A DNA stretch of 28,500 nt from SIG607 sp045586405 (GCA_045586405.1 JAZNAG010000056.1:1-28500), one strand, 5' to 3'; numbered from the stretch's first letter, positions 20,901 to 28,500 are shown. Notes: generated from the sequence alone by a model not told the origin. Numbers and translations: made by a program.

Positions 20901-22733
20901 TCAGGATTGGCTCAATTATCAAGTGAAAATGTTATTAAATTCTTTAATACTGTTGCTGATATAAAACAAGCGGGATTTGATAGTGCTAAGTCCTTGTTCG
21001 ATTGTCTTTCCGAAATGAAAAGTCTACCTAAAGAGGGAGGCGTTAGAGGTTGGTTTAGTGGCGACCTTAATTATGAAAGTGTAGCGTCAGGACTTGGAGC
21101 TTTAACAAGTGAAGATGTTACAAACTTCTTTACTATGGTAGGCGGTTTGAAACAAAAAGCCTTTGACAACACTAAACTGTTATTTGAAACACTTGCAGGA
21201 ATAAAAGAACTTCCCAAAGAGGGCGGTTGGTGGGATAAAGTCACAGGAGATGAAACTACAACTTTATCCAACATTGCAACCGATTTAAGCACTTTTGGTG
21301 AGAAAACAAGTGATTTCTTTACACAGGTAAACGGGCTTAATCTCAACAATCTTAACGGGTTGTGGGTGTCATTGGAGAAAGCAGGAACAATGACAGCAAC
21401 AAGCCTTGCAAGTGTTATTGATGAAAGTATATCAAGCCTTGTTTCTAAGATTTCTCAGTTACCTAAAAAAATGGGAGACGCACTCAGAAACAATAGCAAG
21501 GGTTTAAGCAACGGTGCTGTGGATATGTGGAAAGACGCAGTAAAAGCGACTGTTGCACCTGTAAACAAGTTGCTTTCAGCAGCGAATTGGATATTAGAAG
21601 AATTTGGCTCATCTAAAAGAGTTATCTCTTGGAAACCTTATGCAAACGGCACAAACGGTCACAAGGGCGGTAACGCTCTTGTTAATGACGGCAGAGGTGC
21701 AGAGTTAGTACAAATGCCTAACGGATATTCATTTATACCGAGGGGCAGAAATGTACTTATTCCTAATGCACCAAAGGGAATGAAAGTATTACCCGCCGAA
21801 CAAACAGCACAGCTTATGGGTAGAAAATCCACTACTTTTAGGTATGCTGACGGTATAGGTAATATTGATATATGGAGCTTCATAGATAATTCAAAAGGTC
21901 TTGTAGAAAAGATTGGCGAAACTATAAGCTATGAGGGAATGAGTGCCTTTGCTTCAAATGTTGGTAAAGGTATTGTTTCTACATTCTCAGGGGAAATGCC
22001 GAAATGGATTGACAAACTGTTTAATGAGGCAGGAATATTAAGCCTTGCTGATTATGTTGCTTCTAAGGGCGTAATGCAATGGAGAACAACCGTTATTCGT
22101 GCTTTGAAAATGGAAGGACAATATAGTGTTGCGAATGTAGCAAGAACATTGTTCCAAATGCAGACAGAAAGCGGCGGTAATCCTTATGCTATAAACCTTT
22201 GGGATAGCAATGCTAAAAAGGGTACACCCTCTAAGGGCTTAATGCAGGTAATTGACCCGACTTTCAGAGCGTATGCGAGAGCAGGATTTAACTCAAACAT
22301 ATATGACCCGTTAAGTAATATTTTGGCTTCTATTAGATATGCTGTGGCAAGATACGGCACTTTGGCAAATGCTTATAGAGGCGTAGGATATGCAAACGGC
22401 GGATTAGTTACAAAGACAGGATTGATAGCCGAACAGAACAAGCCTGAAATGGTTATACCTTTGGCACAAAACAAGAGAAATCGAGCTTTAGACTTGTATA
22501 ACACAACAGGCGAATTGTTAGGATTATCAGCATATACACCCGAAAACAGCACGGTTGCGTCAAGGGTAAACAAAACCGAAAACAACAACTATAATCCTCA
22601 ATTTATACTTAATATCAACGGTACATCTGATGAAAGAAGTATGAAAAGGAAAGTTAAAAGTTGGGTTAAGGAAAGTTTTGACGAAATCTTTGCAAGTATG
22701 GGTAGAAGTAATGACGAATTACAGGAGGTGTAA
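17901..22733 (+). CDS. tape measure protein with C-terminal lytic transglycosylase (SLT) domain, 1610 aa
   Basis: AGGAAAGGAGGTAATACGAA precedes ATG 17901. It sets tail length and is ejected ahead of the DNA. Residues ~30-130 are Lys/Gly/Ala-rich with small helices (GKGVATAAKIGAAAITASAA, ~110-130). Five hydrophobic repeats of 66-69 residues begin with G(L/M)ANMAI at about 540, 609, 675, 741 and 807 and hold likely membrane segments. Three repeats of ~62 residues begin LPKEGGVKGWF at about 980, 1042 and 1104. Residues ~1410-1490 are an SLT-type lytic domain with catalytic Glu 1423 in QMQTESGGNP and SKGLMQVIDPTFRAYA, AYRGVGYANGG, which cuts peptidoglycan for entry. The largest gene of the window, placed after the chaperone. 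Confidence 0.96.
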   Translation: MSNTSVVRQDIVQILFDTNLDGLTQLQKEMNAIKKSLLGGLGDEELDKVTKSAKKTKKGVEGVGDELDKGKKQADKFKDGLKGAADTDFSKLKKGIGKVTSALGKGVATAAKIGAAAITASAAAVGTLVTQSVSAYAEFEQLKGGVETLFGAGGQTIEDYAKSVGKSVSEVKKKYGDLKEAENLVFKNANNAYKTAGLSANDYMTTVTGFSASLVSSLGGDTVKAAKVADKALSDMADNANKMGTPMENIQNAYQAFAKQNYMLLDNLKLGYGGTKTEMERLLKDAEKISGVKYDISSYADIIEAIHIIQKNMGITGTTAKEAEKTITGSFNSMKAAWGNLLPALVKGGDSFDQCVENLVSTVKIFAGNIMPAIKSALSGIGDLFVALAPTIEKELPSFIDELLPPLITAAVALVQGLIKALPSIVKTLVNEIPDILKSIGKTIVDTFGEQFPAVQKMADFFGKIGDFFAENSGKIQKAIPILLGLVVALKAFKGVKAVASFFSGFGKSSKNGGKGGLFGNITETFKELAKTKTSTVLKGMANLAIIIGGITLIAAALMFVAPYMAQLTDAKSLIEVIAVIAVLGLVGTGLAKLGEIAGKIPVSTVAKGLANMAIMIAGMSVLFLVLGAVSLINFDYGKILAIAGIIAVLGIIGTALAIFGGIVGLIPVAVVALGLANMAIMIAGMSALFLLIGAISLLNFDYKKMLIIAGMIAILGVIGTALSIFAGIVGLIPIVVVALGLANMAIVIAGMSALLLLIGAVSLLTFDYKKMLNIVGMLVVLGAVGTALTIFAGIAGIVPIPVVLAGLTNIGLVLGGLTGLIVAFGELTKIQGFTEFLEIGGQVLVKIMNILGEMVGALAGGLIEGLSSCLPALGENLGKFGENIKPLFTSIAGVDMAGVGAFFTALVGLLGIATGKDIIDGIKSFFGGEEESALSKLGTELCDFATNSKGFFETVAKLAPKGFSNAKLMFESLASMKDLPKEGGVKGWFNGELNYENIASGLAQLSSENVIKFFNTVADIKQAGFDSAKSLFDCLSEMKSLPKEGGVRGWFSGDLNYESVASGLGALTSEDVTNFFTMVGGLKQKAFDNTKLLFETLAGIKELPKEGGWWDKVTGDETTTLSNIATDLSTFGEKTSDFFTQVNGLNLNNLNGLWVSLEKAGTMTATSLASVIDESISSLVSKISQLPKKMGDALRNNSKGLSNGAVDMWKDAVKATVAPVNKLLSAANWILEEFGSSKRVISWKPYANGTNGHKGGNALVNDGRGAELVQMPNGYSFIPRGRNVLIPNAPKGMKVLPAEQTAQLMGRKSTTFRYADGIGNIDIWSFIDNSKGLVEKIGETISYEGMSAFASNVGKGIVSTFSGEMPKWIDKLFNEAGILSLADYVASKGVMQWRTTVIRALKMEGQYSVANVARTLFQMQTESGGNPYAINLWDSNAKKGTPSKGLMQVIDPTFRAYARAGFNSNIYDPLSNILASIRYAVARYGTLANAYRGVGYANGGLVTKTGLIAEQNKPEMVIPLAQNKRNRALDLYNTTGELLGLSAYTPENSTVASRVNKTENNNYNPQFILNINGTSDERSMKRKVKSWVKESFDEIFASMGRSNDELQEV

Positions 22734-22735
22734 CA

Positions 22736-23314
22736 TTGGCATATATAAACAATTATTACATTTGTGCTGAAAACGAAAGTGTAACAAACGGTGTTGATGT
22801 TACATCTCACCCTGTAGAAAGTGGAATTGATGTTACAGACAATGCAAAAGTTCAAGCAATAGAGTTATCTATTAACGGCATTATAGTAAATGTCGGAAAA
22901 ACAAAGGCAGATACTATAATAAAAGCTATAACCTCTTTGAACAAAAATAAGAAACTTGTTAAATTTTCAGGACGCTATACTTTACCCGTAGCAGTAATAA
23001 CAGATTTTCAAGTTGACTATTCAGCTGAAATTGCGGGCGGTTGCAAATTTAGTATGTCGTTAAAGGAAATACGCATAGTTAAAAGTGCATATAAAGCGTC
23101 TGCAAAAACATCTACCACTACAAAGCAGGTAACGAAAAAATCTACAAAAAAAACAAGGTATTACACCGTAAAATCAGGTGATTGTCTTTGGAATATAGCA
23201 AAAAAGTATTATGGTAACGGAGCGAAATATACAAAGATATATAACGCAAACAAGAAGATTATCAAAAATCCCGATTTGATATATCCGAAGCAAAAACTTG
23301 TAATTCCTTATTAG
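22736..23314 (+). CDS. LysM-domain tail protein (XkdP-like), 192 aa
   Basis: TTG start at 22736 after GAGGTGTAACA. The N-terminal ~120 residues are strand-rich (KVQAIELSINGIIVNVGKTK, LVKFSGRYTLPVAVITDF, CKFSMSLKEIR) and resemble the tail/baseplate part of XkdP. A Thr/Lys-rich linker (~125-140) leads to a C-terminal LysM domain: RYYTVKSGDCLWNIAKKYYG, then YNANKKIIKNPDLIYP and QKLVIPY. LysM binds peptidoglycan, helping the tail engage the wall. It lies directly after the tape measure, as usual in these myophages. Confidence 0.88.
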   Translation: MAYINNYYICAENESVTNGVDVTSHPVESGIDVTDNAKVQAIELSINGIIVNVGKTKADTIIKAITSLNKNKKLVKFSGRYTLPVAVITDFQVDYSAEIAGGCKFSMSLKEIRIVKSAYKASAKTSTTTKQVTKKSTKKTRYYTVKSGDCLWNIAKKYYGNGAKYTKIYNANKKIIKNPDLIYPKQKLVIPY

Positions 23315-23326
23315 AGGTGAGGCAGA

Positions 23327-23644
23327 TTGAGAGATTATATCGAAATTAACAAAGAGGATATTCCTTGCAGTTTTGATATAGTGCTTGAAACTGAGGAATT
23401 TAATCTTCTTTTTAAGCACAATAAAAATTCAGACTTAATTACTTGTACTTTATCAAAAAATGATACTGTCCTTGTATATGACGAGCCTCTTATTTATGGT
23501 GTACCGCTTTTCAAAGATGTATATGATAGTGATACATTCCCCTGTGTTGATATAGTGCCTTATGACGAAAGCGGCGAGGAAAACGCTGTAACCTATGAGA
23601 ACATAGGAACGAAAGTCAAATTAACCATTGATAACGAGGGCTAA
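23327..23644 (+). CDS. probable baseplate plug protein (Pam3 gp18-like), 105 aa
   Basis: TTG start at 23327 after AGAGGTGAGGCAGA. It is a compact beta protein: CSFDIVLETEEFNLLFKHN, LITCTLSKNDTVLVYDEPLI, YGVPLFKDVYDSD, then CVDIVPYDESGEENAVTYEN. The pattern F-x-L-x-x-x-x-F-x-L-x-x-x-x-N ... L ... YG-x-x-L matches small baseplate plug proteins found between the LysM/XkdP gene and the hub gene in many myophages. The function is inferred from position and size. Confidence 0.6.
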   Translation: MRDYIEINKEDIPCSFDIVLETEEFNLLFKHNKNSDLITCTLSKNDTVLVYDEPLIYGVPLFKDVYDSDTFPCVDIVPYDESGEENAVTYENIGTKVKLTIDNEG

Positions 23645-23646
23645 AT

Positions 23647-24555
23647 ATGGCAAGTGAAGTTATTTTCAAGGAAAGAAATAATAAAAAAGCCTCACATTTA
23701 GTCAAGGCTGTAGGGCAGTTATCCGAAAAAATTAATATCAATGTAAAGGGGCAGTACGGGCATACCGTAATTATAAAGACAGGGAATGTAACTATTAAAA
23801 ATAGTGAGCTTGATTGTGAGTTTTCTATACCATTTGATGATAATACAGAAGCAAACGAAGCGGAAATCACTATATATAATTTGTCAAGTACGACAATAAA
23901 GAATATCAAGCAAAAAGCTAAGATAACTGTAACGGCGGGTTATGGCACAGATACAGGCGTTATTTTTAGCGGATATATTTCTGCTAAAAAGACATATTAT
24001 GAGGGTTGCGACAAAATAACTGAAATCAAAGCTCTTGATGATATGGACTTAAAAGAAAAGGATATTGAAAGCATAACCTTTGCTGCAGGTACAAAAGCAA
24101 GTAAGATACTAAAAACACTATGTCAAAAGGTAGGTTTACCGATTGCGGTTTTTTCCATAAAAAGAGACCATACCTATAAGGACGAAGAAACTATTGACGG
24201 CGGGCTTATGGAAAACATAGAGAGGCTTGCGGGAATATGCGGCGTTTCTGCATATATTCTGAAAAGCAAGATTTATGTACGCCCGTTGTCAACAGGTGAT
24301 AATACCCGTTTTACATTGAGCGTTGATACAGGTTTGCTTAGTATTGAGGAATTTGAGGAAGAAGAAACAAACGAAGATTATACCGATACTGTCAAGGGTT
24401 ATAATATTGAAATGCTCTTGCAACATCAATTACAGACAGCAAGCATTATTACTGTTAAATCCAAGCAGGTAAACGGAACTTTCCGTGTGCGGTCAGGCTC
24501 ACACGAATACGACGGAACAAACTTCATCACAAAGGCAGAGGTGATTAAACAATGA
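23647..24555 (+). CDS. baseplate hub protein (XkdQ/gp44-like), 302 aa
   Basis: ATG 23647 two bases after the previous stop, with GAGGGCTAAAT upstream. The N-terminal part (FSIPFDDNTEANEAEITIYN, then LSSTTIKNIKQKAKITVTAG, ISAKKTYYEG) has the beta-barrel pattern of phage hub proteins, with ITVTAGY and VIFSGYI. The middle (LKTLCQKVGLPIAVFS, DGGLMENIERLAGICGVSAY) and the C-terminus (VNGTFRVRSGSHEYDGTNFI) fit XkdQ/hub (gp27/gp44-like). It carries the spike encoded next. Overlaps the spike gene by 4 bases. Confidence 0.8.
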   Translation: MASEVIFKERNNKKASHLVKAVGQLSEKININVKGQYGHTVIIKTGNVTIKNSELDCEFSIPFDDNTEANEAEITIYNLSSTTIKNIKQKAKITVTAGYGTDTGVIFSGYISAKKTYYEGCDKITEIKALDDMDLKEKDIESITFAAGTKASKILKTLCQKVGLPIAVFSIKRDHTYKDEETIDGGLMENIERLAGICGVSAYILKSKIYVRPLSTGDNTRFTLSVDTGLLSIEEFEEEETNEDYTDTVKGYNIEMLLQHQLQTASIITVKSKQVNGTFRVRSGSHEYDGTNFITKAEVIKQ

Positions 24556-24941
24556 GTATTGGCTCAAGTGCAATTAACACAATGATAGAGCAAAAACTAT
24601 TAAAATTGCATACCGCCTACTTTGCACAGGTATTAAGCGTAAGCGGAAATACAGCAAAGATACAGCCTCTTAATTTGATTAAGGCAACAGGACAGACAGC
24701 AAAGAAACAAGCTGTTTTAACCGTTCCTATTCTTGCAAATGTACGCAAATTTTCAACTGAAAAGATAGATATTAACGGTACAAAAGTTACTATTCCAAAG
24801 GTTGAAAAGATTAAAAAAGGTGACATTGTTTTTTGCGTATGCGGTGAAAGGGATATTACCGAAACTAAAAAGGGTAAGTTTGTTACTCCCCCGACAGGAC
24901 ACCACAGAATTAGTGATAGTGTAATTGTCGGTGTAATGTGA
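24552..24941 (+). CDS. membrane-puncturing spike, Gp138-like, 129 aa
   Basis: ATG 24552 overlaps the hub stop. Residues ~20-100 have an OB-fold layout: HTAYFAQVLSVSGNTAKIQP, QAVLTVPILANV, then IKKGDIVFCVCGERDI. It ends HRISDSVIVGVM. This is the N-terminal domain of Gp138-family central spikes; the protein is short, with only about 30 residues after the OB region and no long beta-helix. It would form the tip that pierces the envelope. Confidence 0.78.
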   Translation: MSIGSSAINTMIEQKLLKLHTAYFAQVLSVSGNTAKIQPLNLIKATGQTAKKQAVLTVPILANVRKFSTEKIDINGTKVTIPKVEKIKKGDIVFCVCGERDITETKKGKFVTPPTGHHRISDSVIVGVM

Positions 24942-24951
24942 GGTGTTTTCT

Positions 24952-25296
24952 ATGTATGGCTTTGCTCTTGATAATAGCGGTGATGTTATTATTGAGGAAA
25001 ATAAAATAAAAACAGTAAGTGATACAGCTCTAATTGCTCAGACGGTGCGACAGGTGCTTAAAACTAATTTAGGCGAATGGTGGCTAAATGAGGACGAAGG
25101 CATAGACTTTAGTTGTTTTCTTTGCAAAAATCCGAATTACGACCAAATTGAGGATAATATCAATTTAGGTTTACAGCAAGTGGACGACACTTTCAGACTG
25201 ACAAGCATTGATTTTCAGACTAAAGAGGAAAGAACACTTATTATTAACTTTACCGCCGAAAACGAAAACGGCGAAACAATAAATATAACATTGTGA
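24952..25296 (+). CDS. baseplate wedge protein, gp25/DUF2634-like, 114 aa
   Basis: ATG 24952 is preferred to the GTG at 24943, which lies in GAGGTG, its ribosome site. The sequence ALIAQTVRQVLKTNLGEWW (~28-46) with LNEDEGIDFSCFLCKN next matches the gp25-like wedge family (Q-x-x-x-x-x-L-x-T-x-x-G-E-W-x-x-x-x-x-G-I). The C-terminal third is beta (ERTLIINFTAENENGETINI). It anchors the sheath to the baseplate beside the J-like protein that follows. Confidence 0.85.
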   Translation: MYGFALDNSGDVIIEENKIKTVSDTALIAQTVRQVLKTNLGEWWLNEDEGIDFSCFLCKNPNYDQIEDNINLGLQQVDDTFRLTSIDFQTKEERTLIINFTAENENGETINITL

Positions 25297-25305
25297 GGTG
25301 ATTGA

Positions 25306-26469
25306 ATGGCTCTCACGGAATTGGGCTTTAATCGCCCGACTTATGATGAAATTTTAGAGGCTCAGATTGACCGTGCAAAGGTTTTGTTCGGTGAAGATAT
25401 AGATACTTCGGAGCTTTCCGCATTGGGTAAGTATATACGGCTAAATGTAGCAGACATTGACGCTCTCTATCAGGATATGGAGGGCGTTTATTATGCTCGT
25501 TTTCCTAATACAGCGAGTGGCGTTAGTCTTGACCGCCTTTTACCTTTTGTTGGAATAACAAGAAATGCTGCTACTTATGCAAGGCACAGCGTTATTTTAA
25601 CAGGTACAGCAGGGGCGGTTATTGAGGCAGGATTTGAGGTATCAAACGAAAATCAGAGTGTTGTATTCCATTTGAACGCAGATTATACCATTGGTGAGAA
25701 CGGCACAGTAACGGCTTATGCAGATTGTAACGACGCAGGAACAATAGGCAATATTCTTTCAAAGTCAATTAACACTATTGTCAATCCCTCCGCAGATGTA
25801 GACAGCGTTGTAGGTGCTGAACTCATTACGGCGGGTGAGGATAGAGAAAGTGACGCAGCGTTAAGAGTGCGTTTTGGCGAAGCGGTAACAGGTTCAGGAA
25901 GTGGAACACCCGAGGCTATAAGGGGTGCAATAATGCGAGTTCCTAATGTAGATAGTTGTATTGTCAAAGAAAATACAACAGATACCGAAGTTGACAGCAT
26001 ACCCCCCCATAGTTTTATGTGCTATGTACTTTCGGACGAAACGGCAGCAACAGACCAACTTGTAGGAGAGGCAATTTTCAATAAAAAGCCCATAGGCATT
26101 ACAGCAAGCGGCTCTGTAGAAGTGGAAGTAGCAGACGAGGGCGGTAATACCCATACGGTAGCATTTGAGCGAACAGCAAAGCAAGATGTATATATCAATA
26201 TCACCCTTACAAAGAATAGTTACTTTGAGGAAAACGGTATTGATACCATTAAGCAAAACCTTGTTAATTATCTTGCTTCATTTACAAACGGGCAAGATGT
26301 TTATTTATCCTCACTATACAGCCACATCAATATTGTAGGTGTTGTAACTGTTACCAATCTGACATTATCGACAGACGGACAGACTTTTACCTCTGCTAAT
26401 ATTCTTTGCGGTGATAGCGAGGTTGCAAGGACAACAGACGATAAAATCACTATAACTGTAGAGGGGTGA
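25306..26469 (+). CDS. baseplate J-like wedge protein, 387 aa
   Basis: GAGGTGATTGA precedes ATG 25306. Diagnostic features: the N-terminus with LGKYIRLNVADIDALYQDME and YYARFPNTASGVSLDRLLPF, the GITRNAATYARHSVILTGTAG stretch, AGEDRESDAALRVRFGEA and GTPEAIRGAIMRVPNVDSC in the middle, then the YINITLTKNSYFEENG and LSSLYSHINIVGVV C-terminus. This is the P2 gpJ / T4 gp6 type wedge. Length is normal, and it follows the gp25-like gene, the usual order. Translation is tightly spaced with neighbours. Confidence 0.93.
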   Translation: MALTELGFNRPTYDEILEAQIDRAKVLFGEDIDTSELSALGKYIRLNVADIDALYQDMEGVYYARFPNTASGVSLDRLLPFVGITRNAATYARHSVILTGTAGAVIEAGFEVSNENQSVVFHLNADYTIGENGTVTAYADCNDAGTIGNILSKSINTIVNPSADVDSVVGAELITAGEDRESDAALRVRFGEAVTGSGSGTPEAIRGAIMRVPNVDSCIVKENTTDTEVDSIPPHSFMCYVLSDETAATDQLVGEAIFNKKPIGITASGSVEVEVADEGGNTHTVAFERTAKQDVYINITLTKNSYFEENGIDTIKQNLVNYLASFTNGQDVYLSSLYSHINIVGVVTVTNLTLSTDGQTFTSANILCGDSEVARTTDDKITITVEG

Positions 26470-26473
26470 TTAA

Positions 26474-27085
26474 ATGGCAAATGTAAAAAAGTTGCCTGAC
26501 GCTTATTACAAAGGCACGGACGGCAATAACTACAAGCTGTTACACCTCAACGAGTTAGCAGTAAGTGATTGTAAACAGGACTTAACAGATGTTTTGAACT
26601 GTTTAGATATTATGCAGGCAACAGGAAAAACGCTTGATTTATACGGCGAAATTGTCAACCAAAAGCGAGGAGTATTGAATGATACTCAGTATCGTATGAT
26701 GATTTTGAACAAGGTCGGAAAAAACCTTTGTCAAGGTGATTACAACAGCGTTATCAAGTTACTTGCACAATCGTTTAACTGTAGTCCAAGTGACATTATT
26801 TTAGAGGACAGTACAACAGAGCCTTGTAGCGTGGTAGTTGCTAAATTCCCGCTTGATATTCTTATCAATGCAGGATTTAGTAGCACACAGGCTGTAGAGT
26901 TAATCAAACAGTTATTGCCCGTATGCGTTACAATCTCAGACGGTAACTTTGAGGGAACATTCGAGTTTTCTGAAACTGAAAGCGAATATGACGAGGCAAC
27001 GGGCTTTGCTAATGAAGCACAGACAATAGGCGGTTATTTTGGATTGCTTGTTGGTGATACAAACGGCTTTGACTTGCCAACATAA
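26474..27085 (+). CDS. baseplate/tail protein, DUF2612/gpI-like, 203 aa
   Basis: ATG 26474, four bases after the J-like gene, with AGAGGGGTGATTAA upstream. KTLDLYGEIVNQKRGVLND, then TQYRMMILNKVGKNLCQGDY match the L-x-x-x-G-x-x-x-x-x-x-R-G-x-x-D-x-x-Y-R-x-x-I pattern of gpI-like and DUF2612 baseplate proteins. The C-terminal part (FEFSETESEYDEATGFANE, GGYFGLLVGDTNGFDLPT) is Gly/acid-rich. It connects the wedge to fibres. The exact family is inferred from the motif and position. Confidence 0.78.
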   Translation: MANVKKLPDAYYKGTDGNNYKLLHLNELAVSDCKQDLTDVLNCLDIMQATGKTLDLYGEIVNQKRGVLNDTQYRMMILNKVGKNLCQGDYNSVIKLLAQSFNCSPSDIILEDSTTEPCSVVVAKFPLDILINAGFSSTQAVELIKQLLPVCVTISDGNFEGTFEFSETESEYDEATGFANEAQTIGGYFGLLVGDTNGFDLPT

Positions 27086-27098
27086 GGGGTGATAGAAA

Positions 27099-27980
27099 TT
27101 GCAGATAATTAAAGAAATAACCCTTGACCTTAACAGGGGAATATCTCACAGCTACATAGAGATACATCAAGGCGAAAAGGATAGCAGATATTTAAGGGCG
27201 AAAATAACCCGTGACGGTGAAGTTTTTGAAATTCCTGAAACTTTTTCGGCTTTTGTGGACGCTTCGCTTATTAGTTCTGATAAAAGGCTAAAAGTAGCTG
27301 AAAATATCGCTTGTGAAATCAATCCCAACGAGGGCGACGCTTCTGTTGTAATGATACCTATAACTACATATATGAGCAAAAAAAGTGGCAAGTTGGAATT
27401 AAACCTAAAGTTGAATGAGGATAATTCTACTGTAATAGCTCAGAAAGTGTATGTTGTAGTTATAAAAAGCTCTAATGAGGACGCTATTATTGATAGCGAC
27501 GACGAAAGCGATAACAGCGGTATAGCAGACGGCTCAATTACAACCGAGAAATATGCAGATAAATCTGTTACCAAAGCTAAGTTAGCTGATGAGGTGCTTA
27601 ACTTAATAGAACAAGGTGGCGGCACAGGCGGTATCACCAAAGAAACAGACCCGACTGTACCCGAATGGGCGAAGCGAGAAAAACCACCTACATACACCGC
27701 AGAAGATGTTGGAGCAGTTTCTACAAATGATATTGTTAATGATTTTGCCGTAGATGATGACGGAATGCCAATAATTCCCGAAAATGGAGTAGTTAGTGCA
27801 AGTTTATTTTTCACCTTGTTTAATGACCTTGTTCAAAGTTGGGGAGAAGAACTCGGACAAAAAGCGGATAAAGCATTAGTAGATTTCGGCAAGTATTTCA
27901 CAGAAGATACAGTCGAAGGTGCTTTGCAGGAAATCGGAGCAACCCTTGACGGCTTAGAAACACTACTTGCAGGTATATAA
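27099..27980 (+). CDS. BppU-like baseplate upper protein / fibre adaptor, 293 aa
   Basis: TTG start 27099 after AAGGGGTGATAGAAA. Residues ~1-125 have the BppU N-terminal beta layout: ISHSYIEIHQGEKDSRYLRA, ITRDGEVFEIPETFSAFVDA, GKLELNLKLNEDNSTVIAQK. After an acidic linker (IIDSDDESDNSG) there is GSITTEKYADKSVTKAKLAD, a fibre repeat, then EWAKREKPPTYTAEDVGA and a helical C-terminus (FGKYFTEDTVEGALQEIGAT). Such proteins attach receptor-binding parts to the baseplate. It lies before the tail-tip gene. Confidence 0.78.
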   Translation: MQIIKEITLDLNRGISHSYIEIHQGEKDSRYLRAKITRDGEVFEIPETFSAFVDASLISSDKRLKVAENIACEINPNEGDASVVMIPITTYMSKKSGKLELNLKLNEDNSTVIAQKVYVVVIKSSNEDAIIDSDDESDNSGIADGSITTEKYADKSVTKAKLADEVLNLIEQGGGTGGITKETDPTVPEWAKREKPPTYTAEDVGAVSTNDIVNDFAVDDDGMPIIPENGVVSASLFFTLFNDLVQSWGEELGQKADKALVDFGKYFTEDTVEGALQEIGATLDGLETLLAGI

Positions 27981-27992
27981 GGCGGTGATTAA

Positions 27993-28500
27993 ATGAGTAT
28001 AGCAACTGAAGTTCAGAGATTACAACAGGCAAAAGCCGACCTTAAAACAGCGATAATCAATAAGGGTGTAGAAGTATCAGATACCGACACTTTAGATACC
28101 TATGCAAGTAAAGTGGACAGTATATCCGCAGGCGGAGATAGTTTCTATGATACTTTTTGGGATACATTCCAAAATTATGGACAAGGCGGTACTGTGAATT
28201 ATCACTACGCATTTGCTCAAAGTAAATGGAAAGATAATATATACAACCCAAAATATACAATTAAGCCTTTGGTCAATTCTATAGGTGCAATTTATATTTT
28301 TTATCAGAATGGGGCGATGACAGATACAAAGGTTGATATTGATGTTTCTCAGTGTACAGAGTGTAACTATATGTTCGCTTATTGCTCAGCATTAGTAACT
28401 ATAAGGAAGATTATATCAGGCGAAACAACAAAGTTTTATAATGCTTTTGCAGGCTGTTCAGCTTTAGTGAATGTAACTTTTGAAGGAATTATTAATACGG
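27993..28500 (+). CDS. tail-tip/receptor-binding protein with leucine-rich (BspA-like) repeats, partial
   Basis: GGCGGTGATTAA precedes ATG 27993; the frame is open to the window end (169 codons). The N-terminus MSIATEVQRLQQAKADLKTA, then INKGVEVSDTDTLDTYASKV is a common anchor of Firmicute phage tail proteins (K-A-x-I-x-x-K-G-V...L-x-x-Y-A-x-K-x-x-x-I). From residue ~115 there are repeats like CTECNYMFAYCSALVTI and FYNAFAGCSALVNVTFEG, the Treponema/BspA-type leucine-rich repeat (C-x-A-L-x-x-V/I). It probably recognises a host surface structure. The full length is outside the window. Confidence 0.75.
   Translation, partial: MSIATEVQRLQQAKADLKTAIINKGVEVSDTDTLDTYASKVDSISAGGDSFYDTFWDTFQNYGQGGTVNYHYAFAQSKWKDNIYNPKYTIKPLVNSIGAIYIFYQNGAMTDTKVDIDVSQCTECNYMFAYCSALVTIRKIISGETTKFYNAFAGCSALVNVTFEGIINT

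Noticed and set aside
19518..21260. Repeats in this region as a CRISPR array or DNA satellite
   Set aside because: The units are 186-207 bases, diverged at the DNA level and in frame, so they are protein repeats of the tape measure.

Overview
The window is about 28.5 kb of a tailed bacteriophage or prophage of a low-to-moderate-GC Firmicute, most likely a gut Clostridia/Oscillospirales-type host (inference from strong AGGAGG-type ribosome sites, frequent TTG/GTG starts, intrinsic terminators and protein types such as the DUF4355 scaffold and SPP1-type portal). A sheath gene, a tube gene, a baseplate J-like gene and a gp25-like gene show that the virion has a contractile tail (myovirus morphology). 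No integrase, lysis cassette, replication module, tRNA, rRNA, CRISPR or insertion sequence was seen, so the sequence is an internal segment of a larger genome. Stop codons TAA, TGA and TAG all behave as stops.

Layout. Bases 1-2832 hold the end of an early/middle gene cluster: a Lar-like zinc-ribbon fragment, several very small Cys-rich proteins, an HsdM-like DNA methylase-fold protein, a small membrane protein and a dUTPase, mostly overlapping by a few bases. Bases 2833-3560 are a regulatory hub: a strong promoter, a leader hairpin, a RinA/ArpU-like regulator gene, a second promoter and an intrinsic terminator. Bases 3564-8033 hold the packaging genes: a probable small terminase, then inserted accessory genes (a PP-loop PAPS-reductase-like protein with a ParB-like protein; three small genes on the minus strand; two small plus-strand genes), then the large terminase, which appears to start at ATA. 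Bases 8035-14142 are the head module (portal, minor head protein with an extra C-terminal domain, a small gene with its own promoter, scaffold, decoration-like protein, major capsid). Bases 14123-17858 are connector, neck, sheath, tube and a tail-assembly chaperone with a frameshift extension. Bases 17901-28500 are the 1610-residue tape measure, LysM protein, baseplate plug, hub, spike, wedge proteins, a BppU-like protein and the start of a leucine-rich tail-tip protein.

How it works together. The regulator gene sits immediately before a promoter that drives the packaging and head genes, as in RinA-type late-gene circuits. Three promoters (before the small terminase, before a small gene at 6336 and before a small gene at 11511) share an 18-base element placed exactly 33 bases before the -10 box; this looks like one regulon. 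At least six intrinsic terminators lie just upstream of major structural genes, so graded read-through or antitermination probably sets virion protein ratios.

The least ordinary parts are the ATA start of the large terminase, the shared promoter element, the GNAT-like tail of the minor head protein, the PAPS-reductase/ParB pair, the methylase-fold protein without a catalytic motif IV, the inverted three-gene cassette, and the frameshifted chaperone.
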